DNA from: Lactuca virosa
Lineage: Eukaryota; Streptophyta; Magnoliopsida; Asterales; Asteraceae
Reading direction: 5' to 3'
NCBI GenBank assembly: GCA_928212115.1
Contig: CAKMRJ010004445.1
Span: 74,002,066 to 74,066,065, forward strand
Length of the DNA stretch: 64,000 nt
Shown: piece after piece, positions 35,967-47,572 of the stretch
How the letters are laid out: every line of letters starts with the position of its first letter
Position numbering within the stretch: the first letter of the stretch is position 1
Program-made: the position numbers and the translations under genes
The notes under the pieces: generated by a model
The model's input: only the letters and a program-made list of their open reading frames with translations
What the model was told of the DNA's origin: nothing
The model's database searches: none

Positions 35967-37713
35967 CTTTTGGGAGATATTCAAGATAGTTGATCTAAAG
36001 TCCTTAATATAACACCCAATATGAAATATTAAGGCTAGGATCCAACAATCTATTTATAACTGGAAGAGGGATGCCGTAATCCGAGTTATAAAATAGTTGA
36101 AGGTAGGTAAATGACGATTTACCAATTTCCACCATGAAAAACGAAATAATTTAATTAGGTTTTTACTTGGATTTGAAACTCCTAGATCTTTTGAGATTCA
36201 TTGAACTTTTTAATGGCATGTTTCAATCTCGAGTGTGCCCTTCAGGTTTTGTGACTGGGATGCCGAGGATCACAAAACAAGGTGTGAAGTAACCATGCAA
36301 ATATACTTGGTACCCTTAATATTTACCCCTCAATCGATGTACCGGTTAACCACACGAGCTCCACCGATACTATGATAAATATTAAGTTACCCTTTGCCTA
36401 CTTTGTTAAATCCAGGTTAGTGTGCCGGTTAACCACACACGCTCCACTAACGGTTTAAACAAAGTGTAAACTGTAATTTCATGGATTAGCACCTTATTCA
36501 CATTTTCCTAAGTAACTAAGATTGGGAATTAATAAAAGGTTTAGTTACTTAGTATTTATCATTAATACTTTTAATGAAGGGAGAATTATAGTCCTTGTCC
36601 TACCTGTTCGGCTAACGACCCTCCACCAGTCAAGGAAGCGGTGGGTGAGAGTGGACACCCATTAAGCTGCCATTTTATAGGCAACAACCTTATACCCCCC
36701 TTATAGACCTGCTTCGTGAATGAGGCCTACTAATGGTAAGACTGACTTGCCCTTATACACATATATATATTATTAACTTATAATATTATAAAGTATAAGG
36801 GTTGAATTTTAACTTTTAAAATTCTAAGGGCTTAACTTGGAATTAAAGTATTCATTAGAGAAAACTTTTCAAATTCCAAAACTTGAGGGCAAGTTTTGAA
36901 ACTATTCAAAACTCTTGGATTTTCATAACTTATGAGTTTTAAGTAAAGCTTTAAAACTTTTAATGAAGAGACTCTTGGACATCCATAACTTGAGGACAAG
37001 TTATGGAGCCATAAAAACTATTCATAAGAAAAGACTCTTCATTTTTTTTGTAACCTAAGGCATATTTATGAGTTTTTTAAGATTCATAAATATGACTTTT
37101 CATATAACTTGAGGACAAGTTACAAAAAAACACATTTTATGAACAACTTTTAGATTAATTAGGATTGAAAACAACTAAAACACAATTTTTTTCCCATTAA
37201 TCTAAACTAACACATAAATCAAGGAAACATAGAACTTTTGGTAATCCATAACATATGGAGTTAAATGCTTGTTTTATGATGAAACTTTTCATGTTCCATA
37301 ACTTAAGAATAAGTTATGGAATTATTTAAAACATTAACACCAAATTTTGTAACTCCATAATTTTTTTTTTAAAAAACCTTTTCATATCCATAACTTATGG
37401 AGGTTTCAAAACACATAAGATCACAACTTTAAAAAAAACTTTTTGAGCTCCAAAATTTTATGACAAAATTTGTAACTCCTTAAAATATTTAGATCAAACT
37501 TTTAAAACTAATAAAATAATCATATCATTTTATCTTTTACTAAATTTGACCTAATTCAACTCATATAGCAAATGATTCAAATTTTACAAATAATTAGTTT
37601 TTCACAAAACAAGTAATTATCTTAAAATTTGACAAACTTCATGTTTTTTTTTCTTTTTTTTTTCAACTTTGAAAATCAAACATTTGCATGAATATAACAG
37701 AAAACAACCCATG
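35967..37713 (-). other. Element E leader region
   Basis: 1.7 kb of non-coding, AT-rich sequence between primer site and gag. The phrase cataacttgagg/aaacttttga recurs many times between 36840 and 37450 as a loose repeat. The phrase ccggttaaccacac occurs twice (36342 and 36425). Confidence 0.5.
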
Positions 37714-37725
37714 GCTCTGATACCA
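37714..37725 (-). other. Primer-binding site of element E
   Basis: Minus-strand TGGTATCAGAGC, one base from the right LTR, the initiator tRNA-Met complement. Confidence 0.85.
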
Positions 37726-37726
37726 C

Positions 37727-38481
37727 TGTTGGGTTTTAGTATACTACAACATCCTATGGTGCACATACAACCCTAAATACCTTGGATCTATGTTTTCTCT
37801 ATTATACATGCAAATATGAAGTTTCCAAGATATTACCCTATACTAGCATACACATATCATATACTTGGGTAATAAAATAGATAGAATACATACCTTTTTT
37901 TTATGTAACTTGTCTTCATGAAGCTTGAGTGCCTAGTGCCCCAAGTGTGACACCTCAAATGGTTCACACAACACCATGAACACTTGGAATAACCTTGAGA
38001 ATAAGGATACTTTGGTTCTCTCTAGTGAAATCGGCCTTGCCCTTTTGTGTACACACACTAGTGCCTATTTCACCAACCAAGGACATCTTTATATAGTGTG
38101 GAGATTAGGGTTAAACCCTAATACCCATGACCTTTCATTTCATATGATCCATAGGTTAAACACTCCATGGACTATCCATGAAAGCTTAGCCCAACCTAAA
38201 TGAACTTGGCCCATCACACACATATATCTTAGAGTCCATATTTAATTAGTTCCTTTTGATCACTTAATTAATTATAAATTAATTCTTGATCAATACTAAT
38301 TAAATAATATGATTATATATTAATATATTAGAACTTATAATATATTAATATAAATCACTAGTATCCTTTTTTCCTCATCTTGTCTATCCAATTGTCCCGA
38401 TGCCATGCAACCCAAATGGACCATGCCGGGTCGGGTCAAGTCTTATCAATTATAGTTATGGACTTAGACATTAATCCAACA
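37727..38481 (-). repeat. Element E right LTR (5' LTR)
   Basis: 755 bases, almost the same as the left LTR. The TATA box (ctatataaa) is at 38088-38096 on the minus strand. Confidence 0.9.
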
Positions 38482-38486
38482 CTTAC

Positions 38487-38901
38487 ATGTGTGTATGTAC
38501 TATATGTATGCCGGGAGGGGCCCAATGCCAGGCGGGGCCTGATGGGTAAGTTGGGCGGGGCCTATCATATGATACAGACAGATCTGTTCCTAGCAGGCTC
38601 GATGCCGAGCGGGGCCCGTTGGTTGTTAGGCATGGCCTATTGTATGTTTGATATGTATGGTATGAGATATTTTGGGGAACTCACTAAGCTTCGTGCTTAC
38701 GGTTTTCATTTTGCGTTTCAGGTACTTCTGGATCGAAGGGGAATAGCTCGGGATGATCACATCGCATACACCATGATTTCCGACTTATTTGACTTTGATG
38801 TATTGGGATGATTGATTGACATACTCTGATTTTCCTTTATGGTTTTATGAACATGTTTGGTTGATGGTTTTATTATTATGAAAACAAAATTTGACGTTTC
38901 A
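38487..38901 (+). mobile_element. Element D 5' LTR, second fragment
   Basis: It continues the LTR interrupted by E and matches 45702-46119 of the 3' LTR. It ends gacgtttca directly before the primer site. Compared with the 3' LTR it lacks about 17 bases just before the end. Confidence 0.85.
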
Positions 38902-38904
38902 AGT

Positions 38905-38916
38905 TGGTATCAGAGT
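38905..38916 (+). other. Primer-binding site of element D
   Basis: TGGTATCAGAGT, complementary to initiator tRNA-Met apart from the last base, three bases after the LTR end. Confidence 0.8.
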
Positions 38917-39763
38917 CGTGGTTTGAGGGATTCAGACATACTCCCGGGTGTGTCTGAACTCAAACTGAGAATTTGGTAGATGCAATCGACAGAGCTCAAG
39001 TAAGTTTTCCCAAAATACCCATACATGTTTTATGTGATGCTCTGGATGGTGAATCTATGAATCACATGCTAGATTAGGGCTAAGGATTTGCTCAAGGTTG
39101 CATTATAGAATGCTCGGAGAGTTGCCTTTATGTGCCCACTGTATAAGCTTGTAGACTTGCATGCTAGTACTGATCAATTAGTGATAGGATGGCATGTTTA
39201 GGTTATGCTTTGATTCCGATTACTTGATGCTCAAATGTTATTTGCTTTGTTCTTTTTAGGAATTCCCATTAACATCAGCTAACTAGTAAGGGAATATGCT
39301 AGGTTACATATTATTGAGACTAGATAATTTCAGAAGGTTAGGTTTTAACTCTATTTTGCAGCTCTTGTTTGACTCAAACAGTTGTAGTGTGAGACCTTTC
39401 ATTCAAAGAATTATCTGGTGTCGGTGATATGTAATAGCATTCATGAGCTGGTCAGGGGGTGTTAGGGGGAGTTCCTTCTACAACTGATGGGGGAAGGGTG
39501 ATGTGGTGGTAGCCCTAGGAGGTGATTCGGTGCTGAGAGCCTTGTCTTATTGAGAATTGTTTGGATTGATAAGGGAGTGACTTAGAGGACTTGCGGTGAT
39601 CCTTGAGGAAAGTACGAATAGATGTGGAAGGTAGTATGGGACCGTACTACTGGAAGAAGAGGAGTCATACTCAAGTCAAGGAAAGTCACGATGATACCAG
39701 GGAGCTTGTAGAATGTGGGATTCTTCGAGTATATTGTAATGGTTGATATGGTTTATTTTCAGT
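38917..39763 (+). other. Element D leader
   Basis: Non-coding leader between primer site and gag ATG. At about 39620-39670 it carries the conserved phrase ggaaggtagtatgggaccg followed by tactactgg, also found in elements A, B and C at the same place. The block may be involved in RNA packaging, but that is a guess. Confidence 0.5.
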
Positions 39764-40945
39764 ATGGTGATCACTCGACAAGGTTCTAGTGTAGATGAGG
39801 GTGCCAGTGATGGTTTGGTTTCTGGCTCTGGGGTCGAACATATGGATGATCAGATGTGGGAGTTCATTTCATCAGAGATTACCCACATTATTCTTGAGCA
39901 GACTCCTATGATCTTTGGTACGGTCAAGGAGGGTTTCATGGAGATTCTGGATGAGCACTTGTGCGCTTTTCGTTCTGATATGGTGGCGATCATGGGAGCT
40001 CGCACTTTCACCTTCCGTGAGTTCCCAGGCACGTGGATCCCCGAAGTTCTTCGGGAAGAAGGACCCGATTGCGAGCAGGCAGTGGTTGGTAGACGTCAGG
40101 AACGCCTTGGGAGGCGAAGGTTCGACTTGAATCTTGTCTTCTGAAAGACAAAACTCGAGACTAGTGGGAGGAGGTTGGACATGTCTTGGGAGGCGAGGCA
40201 GTTGAGTCGATGACTTGGGAGGATTTTGTGACGAGATTTCAGGCTGAGTTTGCACCGATGATTGAGGTCCATCAGTTGGCGAGGGAGTTTCAAGACCTTC
40301 GCCAAACTACTGAGACGGTGGCAGAGATCGCTGCTATGTTCCGAGAGAAGGCGTTACTGGTTCCGCAGTATGTGGCAAACGAGGAGATGAAGAAGGCGAG
40401 ATATCATGAGATGTTGAGGAGCGATACCAGATAGTTTGTGAGTAGATCTAGTTGTAAGACACTGGATAATATGATAGAACGAGCCAGAGAGAGGGTGATT
40501 GACTTGGAGATGGAGAGGAAGAGGAAACCGGATCAGGTTCAGAGTTTAGAGGGTTCGAGAAAGAGGCCCAAGGTTTTTGACTTGAGGTCGAGGGGCTAGC
40601 AGGGTTGGGGCCGCTGCAGAAAGTGCGGCAAGAAGCACAATGGGGTGTGCACGGTGGGTGGTTTTGGCTGCTTCAAGTGCGGCAGGACGGGTCACTTCAG
40701 CATGGATCTCACTGCCACCACCACCACCTAGGTATCTGATCTGATTTGCTTCCATTACAATCAGATGAGCCATAAGAAGGCCTCTTTCCCGAGTTTAGCA
40801 GGAGGGGGACCAGTTGTAGCACCCGCTCCTATGAATTTACGGATTACTGATGGCGGATAGGGCAAGGCGGAGGTGCCTGTTGTGAGGAGCAGAGCATTCC
40901 GGCTGACAGTCGGGGAGGCTCGTGCGGCACCAGATATGGTGACGG
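39764..40945 (+). pseudogene. Element D gag, with stops and frameshifts
   Basis: It starts at ATG 39764 (MVITRQGSSVDEGASDGLVS). A shift near 40030 moves the frame to GSPKFFGKKDPIASRQWLVD. The capsid core follows: ESMTWEDFVTRFQAEFAPMI, REFQDLRQTTETVAE and PQYVANEEMKKARYHEML. After an in-frame TAG at 40432-40434 it goes on with FVSRSSCKTLDNMIERARE. Two cysteine clusters close it, CRKCGKKHNGVC and CFKCGRTGHFS. In the second, the final cysteine is replaced (MDL). It ends at a probable intron donor at 40946. Confidence 0.8.
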
Positions 40946-41013
40946 GTATGTATCTTCTCCTTATCTCTTTATTTATGTTAATTTTCCTGCTTATATTTTG
41001 TGTTTGCTTTTAG
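40946..41013 (+). other. Probable 68-base intron between gag and protease of element D
   Basis: A GTATGT donor at 40946 and a T-rich tract ending gcttttag at 41013 bound a 68-base, 75% AT segment. Joining the flanks gives the continuous reading DMVTGSFHVNG, the usual gag-protease junction of this family. Unspliced, the frame is broken. Confidence 0.6.
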
Positions 41014-44000
41014 GGTCATTCCATGTAAACGGTATCTGTGCTCTAGTTTTGTTTGATTCGGGGGCTACCCGATCCTTTGTATCTCTCGCGCTTAACAAGA
41101 GATTTGTCGATGATCTGGGGGAGTTGGATTATCCATTAAAGGTTGAGATTGTTGATGATCATCCTGTACGAGTATCGAGGGTTCATCGGGGTTGTGTTTT
41201 GGAGTTGTAAAGTGACCGGTACCCGATTGATTTGGTTTATATTCCCCTGCGTGAGAACAAGGTTATTATGGGGATGGATTGGCTGAGCCCCAATAGGGAA
41301 ATGATTGATTGCGAGTAGCAGTTGGTGTGTATTCGAACCCCAAATGGGGGAGAGTTGGTGATTAAGGGAGAGGGTGTTCATCATGGGTTGATTCTATGTT
41401 CAACAGCTAGGGCCAGACGCTATCTTCAGCAGGGTTGTTCTGGATTTCGTTGCCTATGTTATGGATACCCATGAGAAGGGTAAGGTGATTGTGGACGAAG
41501 TTCCAATTATTCGGGAGTACCCGGATGTATTTCCGGAGGAATTTCCTGGAGTGCCTGCGGAGAGGCAGGTGGAGTTTCAGATTGTCTTGGTTCCTAGTGC
41601 GGCTCTGATAGCCAAATCACCTTATCGATTAACACATCCAGAGATGCAAGAGTTGTCTACACAGCTGCAGGATCTGTTAGACAAGGGATTTATTCGGCCG
41701 AGTAGTTAGCCATGGGGAGCGTCGATCTTGTTTGTGAAGAAGAAGGATGCGTCGCATCAGATGTGCATTGATTACCAGGAGATGAATAAGCTAACGGTGA
41801 AGAACCGTTACCTATTCACGACGATTGACGATGTTTTTGACCAGCTTCAGGGTGCATCTTGGTTTTCCAAAATTGATCTGCGTTCGGGTTATCACTAAAT
41901 GAGGGTTAGTGAGGATTATACACAGAAGACGGTCTTCCGAACTCATTATGGTCATTACGAGTTCGTGGTGATGCCCTTCGGGCTCACCAATGCTCCAGCG
42001 GCATTCATGGATCTCATGAATCGCATATGCAAACCTATGTTGGATCGATATGTGATTGTGTTTATTGATGACATCCTATTCTATTCCAAGACCCAAGAGT
42101 TGCATGAGGAGCATCTGAGGGAGGTATTGGAGACTCTGAGGAGGGAGAGACTGTATGCGAAGTTCTCCAAGTGTGAGTTTTGGTTGCGTGAGGTGCAATT
42201 TCTGGGGCACCTTGTGAACCAGAATGGTATTCTGGTCAATACGGCCAAGGTTGAGGCGGTGATGAGGTGGGAGGTTCTGAGGTCTCCATCTGATATTTGG
42301 AGTTTCCTTGTATTGGAAGGTTACTATCGGAGATTCATTCAGGATTTCTCCGAGATAGCGGTTACCATAAACCGATTGACGAAGAAGACCGTCACGTTTT
42401 GTTGGGGGCCTGAGCAACAGGTAACTTTTGAGACCCTGAGACAAAGATTGTGTGAGGTGTCGATTCTGACCGTACCGAAGGGTGTTGAGGATTTTGTGAT
42501 GTACTGCGATGTATCAAGCATTGGTTTGGGTGCAGTGTTGATGCAGCGGGGTCATGTGATTGCTTAAACTTCGAGGCAGATGAGCCTCATGAGGCGAATT
42601 ATCCTACACACGATTTGGAGTTGGGGGATGTGGTGTTTGCCTTCAAGATTTGGCGACTTTACCTCTATGGGATTCGTTGTACTATCTACATGGATCACAA
42701 GAGCATGAAGTCTTTGATGGACCATCCAAATTTGAACATGAGGCAACATAGATGGTTGGATGTGGTAAAACATTATGATTATGGGATCCTTTATCACCCA
42801 GGGAAGGCCAACGTGGTGGCCGATGCTCTCAGCCGCAAGGCGGTCGCAGCTCCGATCAGGGATATGTGTTTGAGGGTGACAATGATTACCCCACTTTTAG
42901 AGCAGATCCGAAAGGCTCAGGTTGAGGCCATGAAGGAAGAGCACCCGAAGAGTGAGGGCATAGTGGGTCAGGTGGCTTCCTTTGATTATGATAGTCGGGG
43001 GTTATTGACCCTTCATTGGAGGGTGTGGGTTTCGTATCAGGGTGGTGCCCACTAGGTTTTGATGGAGGAGGCGCACAAGTCGAGGTTCTCTATTTATCCC
43101 GGAGCAACAAAGATGTATAGAGATCTCCGGCTCGACTATTGGTGGCCATGCATGAAGCGAGATGTGGCCATGTATGTGGAGAGGTGCTTGACTTGTAGGA
43201 AAGTCAAGGTCGAGCATCAAAAAACTCATGGAAAGTTGCAGCCATTAGACATTCCCGTTCGGAAATAGGAAGAGATTACTATGGATTTCATCACGAAGTT
43301 GCAGTAAATAGCGCGCATAGTGGATTCGATATGGTTCATCGTGGATTGATTGACCAAGAGTGCACATTTTGTTCCAATTCAGGAGAGTATCTCTACGAAG
43401 AGGTTGGCTGACATCTACATCAGGGAGGTTGTGGCACGGCATGGGGTGCCTGTTTCAGTGGTTTCAGACAGGGATGTCCAGTTTCTTCCAGGTTCTGGAG
43501 GAGGTTTCACGAGGAGTTGGGTACTCGTCTGCATTTCAACATGACTTTCCACCCGCATACTAATGGACAGAGTGAGCGGACTATCCAGACCTTGGAGGAT
43601 ATGCTTCGGGCATGTGTATCGGATTTTAGGGAATTGGGATACGTATCTCCCTTTGGTAGAGTTTTCGTATAACATCAGTTATCACGCCAACATTGATCGA
43701 CATCCTTTTGAGATTCTTTATGAGAGGAAGTGCAGGACCCCGATATGTTGGGGGGAGGTCGGTCAGCGGGTCATGGAAAGTACTGAGGTAGTACTCAATA
43801 CTACTGTGTTGATTTAGCAGGTTTGGGGTAGACTTCAGACAACACAGAGTCGGCAGAAGAGCTATGCCGACAAGCGTCAATCAGATCTAGAGTTCTAGGT
43901 TGGGGACATGCTACTCCTAAAGGTGTCACCTTGGAGAGGTGTCATCCGATTCAGGAAGAATGGAAAGGTGGGCCCCGGGTATATCAGTCCTTTCAGGGTT

Positions 44001-44331
44001 TTGGCCCGGGTAGGCAGGGTTGCTTGTCGCTTGGATCTACCCTAGGAGCTTAGTCAGATCCACAATACGTTTCTTGTTTCTCAGTTGCGGAAATGTTTGG
44101 TTGATGATTCCACGGTGGTTCCTTTGGAGGATATTCAGGTGGATAATCGTCTGAATTATATTGAGAGACCGATTGCCATCCTTGGAAGAAAGACGAAGGC
44201 TATGCAGAACAAGACGGTGGATCTGGTAAAGGTGCAATGACAGCACCGCAAGGGTTCAAAATGGACGTGGGAGCCTGAGGGAGCATTATCCAGAGTTGTT
44301 TGCAGTGATGGATTTTGAGGACGAAGTCTGA
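41014..44331 (+). pseudogene. Element D pol: protease, reverse transcriptase, RNase H, integrase, chromo-like tail
   Basis: Protease: active-site LFDSGAT at about 41049-41069, then VIMGMDWL near 41265. Reverse transcriptase: [20 protein letters not shown] (from about 41730), [20 protein letters not shown] and the FIDD active site (42061-42072). RNase [19 protein letters not shown] near 42498 and [16 protein letters not shown] near 42795. Integrase: a zinc finger with CLTC at about 43186, in which the second histidine is tyrosine (SIYPGA), then TMDF and VVSDRDVQF for two core aspartates, then a frameshift. The tail QLRKCLVDDSTVVPLEDIQV and GSKWTWEPEG ends at 44331. Stops include TAG at 41707, TAA at 41896, TAA at 42565 and TGA at 44237. 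Confidence 0.88.
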
Positions 44332-44334
44332 TTT

Positions 44335-44348
44335 AAGTGGGGGATAAT
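44335..44348 (+). other. Polypurine tract of element D
   Basis: aagtgggggataat immediately before the 3' LTR primes plus-strand DNA synthesis. Confidence 0.85.
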
Positions 44349-46119
44349 TGTAACATTCGCATTTCAAGTATTTCTCTTTGTCCCTCAAACTTAAAAACCT
44401 TTTTGCATTTGGGTCCCTGGCCAGTACGTTAGGCGTACACTAGGAGTACACTAGGCGTACACTAGGAGTACGGTGGGCGTACTAGGTCGAAAAGTTGGTC
44501 GCGGAGGCATCCACGTACGTTGGGCATACATGGAGTACACTGGTCTATGACCACCTGGGACAAACCCTAATTTTTAGGGTTTAAGCCCTATTTAAATACC
44601 TTAAGTTCCTCTTGGCCCTTTATATGACCAGCCTCCATCCCTCTAAACACTAAGAATGAAACCCTAGCCTCTATTTGAGTGTTTGTGAGCCATTGTGGTG
44701 ATCTTGTGGTGTTTTCGGGTACTTTGAAGAAGGTGATGTTTGGTGGAGTTGGATCATGAAGATCTAGAGTCTTCATCAACTTTGCAAGCCTTCTAAGGTA
44801 TAAAGCTTCTACTTTAATAACTCCATTTTCTAGATCTAGTTTAGGGCTTTGGTTTGGCAAATTTTGTTCCCATGAGTTCTGTTTGTGGGTTTGAGCCACT
44901 CTAAGAGCTAAGAATGCTAGATCTTAGCCATTCTGATATTCCTTGTGCATAAAAATGATATCTTGTTGTGTTATATTGGACTATGCATGAGTTAGGGCTC
45001 TTATTATGGATCTTAATGGTAAAAAACGAGTATTGAGTCCCATTAAGTCATGCAAAACTGTAAACTTGCCAACTTTACGTGTTGAGACCTTATTTTGTAG
45101 TAGATCTGAAGTTTGGACATAAAGGTCTTAAGGGATTAAGACCCTAGGTTGGCTTTTGGGACTCTGGCCAGTACGCCGGGCGTACTCCTTCGTACGTTGT
45201 GCATACTGGATCAGCAGCCCGCTTCCCGGTTAACATGCATATGTGGGGCGTACGCCAAGCAGTGGGATTTTATTTGTTTTGGGGCCCTTTTTGGACTTGA
45301 ACTTCTTTTGGGATTTGGGCCTTAGCTGGATTTTGGGATTTGTATCTTTTGGGCCATCGTTGGACCTTAGGTTTATGGGTTGGGCCATTTTTGGGCCTTG
45401 GACCACTATAGAGTTAGTGGGCCAAGCTAGTTGGGCCCAGTAAGGAAAAAGGTAAAATAGTCTTTTACCCTAGAGGTTGAGGATGATGAGTTGGGACCCC
45501 GGTTATCGTTTATTACCTAATTATTAATTAGGGTATTTTTGATGATATTTAGTGTGGAGATTCCCCAAATCAGCAGTCCAAGATTTTATCTGACTCTTCA
45601 GCAGTTTGAGGTGAGTTTCCTCCCAGTTCTTAGCGGGTCGAAGGTACCAATACCGACCCTTCGATTATGGTTATATATATGCTAGTTGTTTGTGTGACCT
45701 TGCATGTGTGTATGTACGGTATGCATGTCGGGCGGGGCCTGATGGGTGAGTTGGATGAGGTCCATCACATGATACAGATAGATCTATTCCGAGTGGGGCT
45801 CGATGTCGGGCGGGGCCCGTTGGTTGTTGGGCATGGCCCATGGTATGTTTGATAAGTATGGTATGAGGTATTTTGGGGAACTCACTAATATTCATGCTTA
45901 TGGTTTTCAGTTTATGTTTCAGGTACTTCCGGATCGAAGGGGAAGAGTTCGAGATGATCACATCGCACACACCATGATTTCTGCCTTATATGATTTTGAT
46001 GTATTAGGATGATTGATTGACATACTATGATTTTACTCTATGGTTTTACGAACATGTTTGGTTGATGGTTTTATTATTATGAAAACGAAATTTTTGGTTT
46101 TAAATTTTGGGACGTTTCA
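44349..46119 (+). repeat. Element D 3' LTR
   Basis: 1771 bases from tgtaacattcgc to gacgtttca. The 5' part holds gtacg/cgtac repeats (44423-44490), including a ~22-base unit twice, and gtacgccgggcgtac, a near palindrome, at 45172-45186. The TATA-like tatttaaata is at 44588-44597, followed by an A/T- and T-rich leader. Confidence 0.85.
44588..44597 (+). promoter_or_regulatory. Probable TATA box of element D
   Basis: tatttaaata lies 240 bases into the LTR after a phrase (agggtttaagccc) that also precedes the TATA-like site of the right family-B LTR. The position fits a U3 promoter. Confidence 0.55.
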
Positions 46120-47430
46120 AGTACCTTCGTATCACTTCCTGTGATACAAAAAAACTGAGTGGGTCAGGTTAGGAAACCTGGTGAGTACAAAGGGTTTTCA
46201 ACCCACAATATTATAATCTTTACTTATATAATATTCAGCATTTAAATAACTCAGTTACCCCATTCCCGTTATTTCTGCTTCCTAATCCTAGATTGATGAT
46301 ATTAGGAAAGCTTTTCTAAAGAATCTTTGATAGCAGTCATACATATTTCCCTAAATGATTAGGCACGACAGTATTATAATACTTTGGACACAACACGACA
46401 ATACAATAATACTTTGGGTAAGCACGACAATACAATAGTACTTTGGGTAGGCATGACAATATAATAGTACTTTGGGTAGGCACGACATTACAATAGTACT
46501 TTGGTTAAGCACGACAAATCACATCGCACAAATCTCACTTAACCTATCACAACCACTATATTACACAGCCCTATCACAACTTTTCATTTATTATTTTGCA
46601 CAACCCTTTACTATCCAAACATATTATTAATTATAATATACGATTAGATTAAGTAACAATCATATCATATTGTACAAATATATTAAACACATAAAAAACA
46701 ACACACATAGCATTTAAGCATTTAGAATGCTTGTATCTATGTGTAAGTTTAGGTAACTATGCACTCACCTGACTTAGGTGAATGATCGGTGATTTCGGCA
46801 GAGCTTCGCCTAACACATTTAGCTTTTCCTTTGACGTGACCTAAGTATGATTTATACTAAGTTTTAGTCTAATATTCCTGGTGACTAATGATAGTCTAGA
46901 TTCCTCACTAATCCCAATATCTACATCAAGATCTATCAAGTAAGGAAAAACCAGGTAGGATCATATCGAAAGGTACGGTCTGTTTGGTATACAAAGTATA
47001 CTGTTTGGAAATCCTAATTTAAATACCTCACTAAATCCAACCTATACATTATCCCCGTAAGTAGATCAATCAGTATTTTGACTTGGAATTACTAATAAAT
47101 CTTATTTATAGGTTCATAATAACGACTATGAACATTGATATAAGTTACATTTGAAATAAAATAAGTGTAGCTTAACTTACAGAGATTTTAGCGAAAACTG
47201 GGAAAATAGGCGGACAGAACTCCGACTTGATATTTATTATTCTTCGGTTATCTGACACCGCAGGGCTTCACCGAAGTGGTCAGGAACTAGAAAGTAAAAG
47301 GGGTTAAGGGTGGAAAGTATTCTAGAGAGTTCTGGAGGAAATGGTGAGGAATAAGGTTGCACAACGCAAGTATATATAAGTTGAGGAGCAGGGCGCGCCA
47401 CGCTCATGATCGGGACATGTAGGTAGGTGT
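46120..47430 (-). mobile_element. Family-B-related LTR fragment
   Basis: It resembles 14033-15250 of the family-B LTR in the same orientation (shared gtgatacaaa, gagtgggtcaggtt, ggaaacctggtgagtaca, gggttttcaaccc, ctatgtgtaag, atgcactcacctga). Its start is missing at the junction with D and its end is replaced by the leader of element C. An orphan fragment. Confidence 0.65.
46361..46516. repeat. Tandem repeat, about 29-bp unit, five copies
   Basis: The unit gcacgacaatacaatagta plus ctttgggtag is repeated about five times with variants (ggcacgacagtattataata first, gcacgacattacaatagtac last). It lies within the family-B-like LTR fragment. Confidence 0.75.
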
Positions 47431-47572
47431 GAAAGGTAGTATGGGCCTGTACTACTGAAAGCACAGGACCCATACGCGTAGCAAGGAAGTCACAATCCCT
47501 AGGGTCTAGTTGGGAGTTGGTTCCCTGTTATTTATGCGAACTATCTGATATCTTCCGGGTATGTATTTCAGT

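Larger units (their letters stand above)
30758..38481 (-). mobile_element. Element E: Ty1/copia retrotransposon inserted in the D 5' LTR
   Basis: LTRs 30758-31513 and 37727-38481 start TGTTGGG and end CCAACA. The 5-bp target duplication CTTAC is perfect (30753-30757 and 38482-38486). The primer site is at the right, so it reads right to left. The LTRs differ by about four substitutions and a one-base indel by eye (~0.5%), so the insertion is young. The 6.2-kb interior keeps a recognisable but frameshifted gag and scraps of integrase and reverse transcriptase. It could not encode its own proteins. Confidence 0.9.
38487..46119 (+). mobile_element. Element D: Ty3/gypsy retrotransposon, chromodomain type
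   Basis: It comprises a primer site, leader, gag, protease, reverse transcriptase, RNase H, integrase, chromo-like tail, polypurine tract and 3' LTR (44349-46119), all on the plus strand. The order and the WTWEPE-type tail fit plant chromoviruses, perhaps the Tekay/Del clade. Multiple stops, at least three frameshifts and a damaged integrase zinc finger show it is dead. Its 5' LTR starts at 30565 and is split by element E. Confidence 0.9.

Noticed and set aside
39850..40255. Minus-strand frames overlapping gag of element D
   Set aside because: They are shadows of the plus-strand gag, which has clear capsid and zinc-knuckle motifs.
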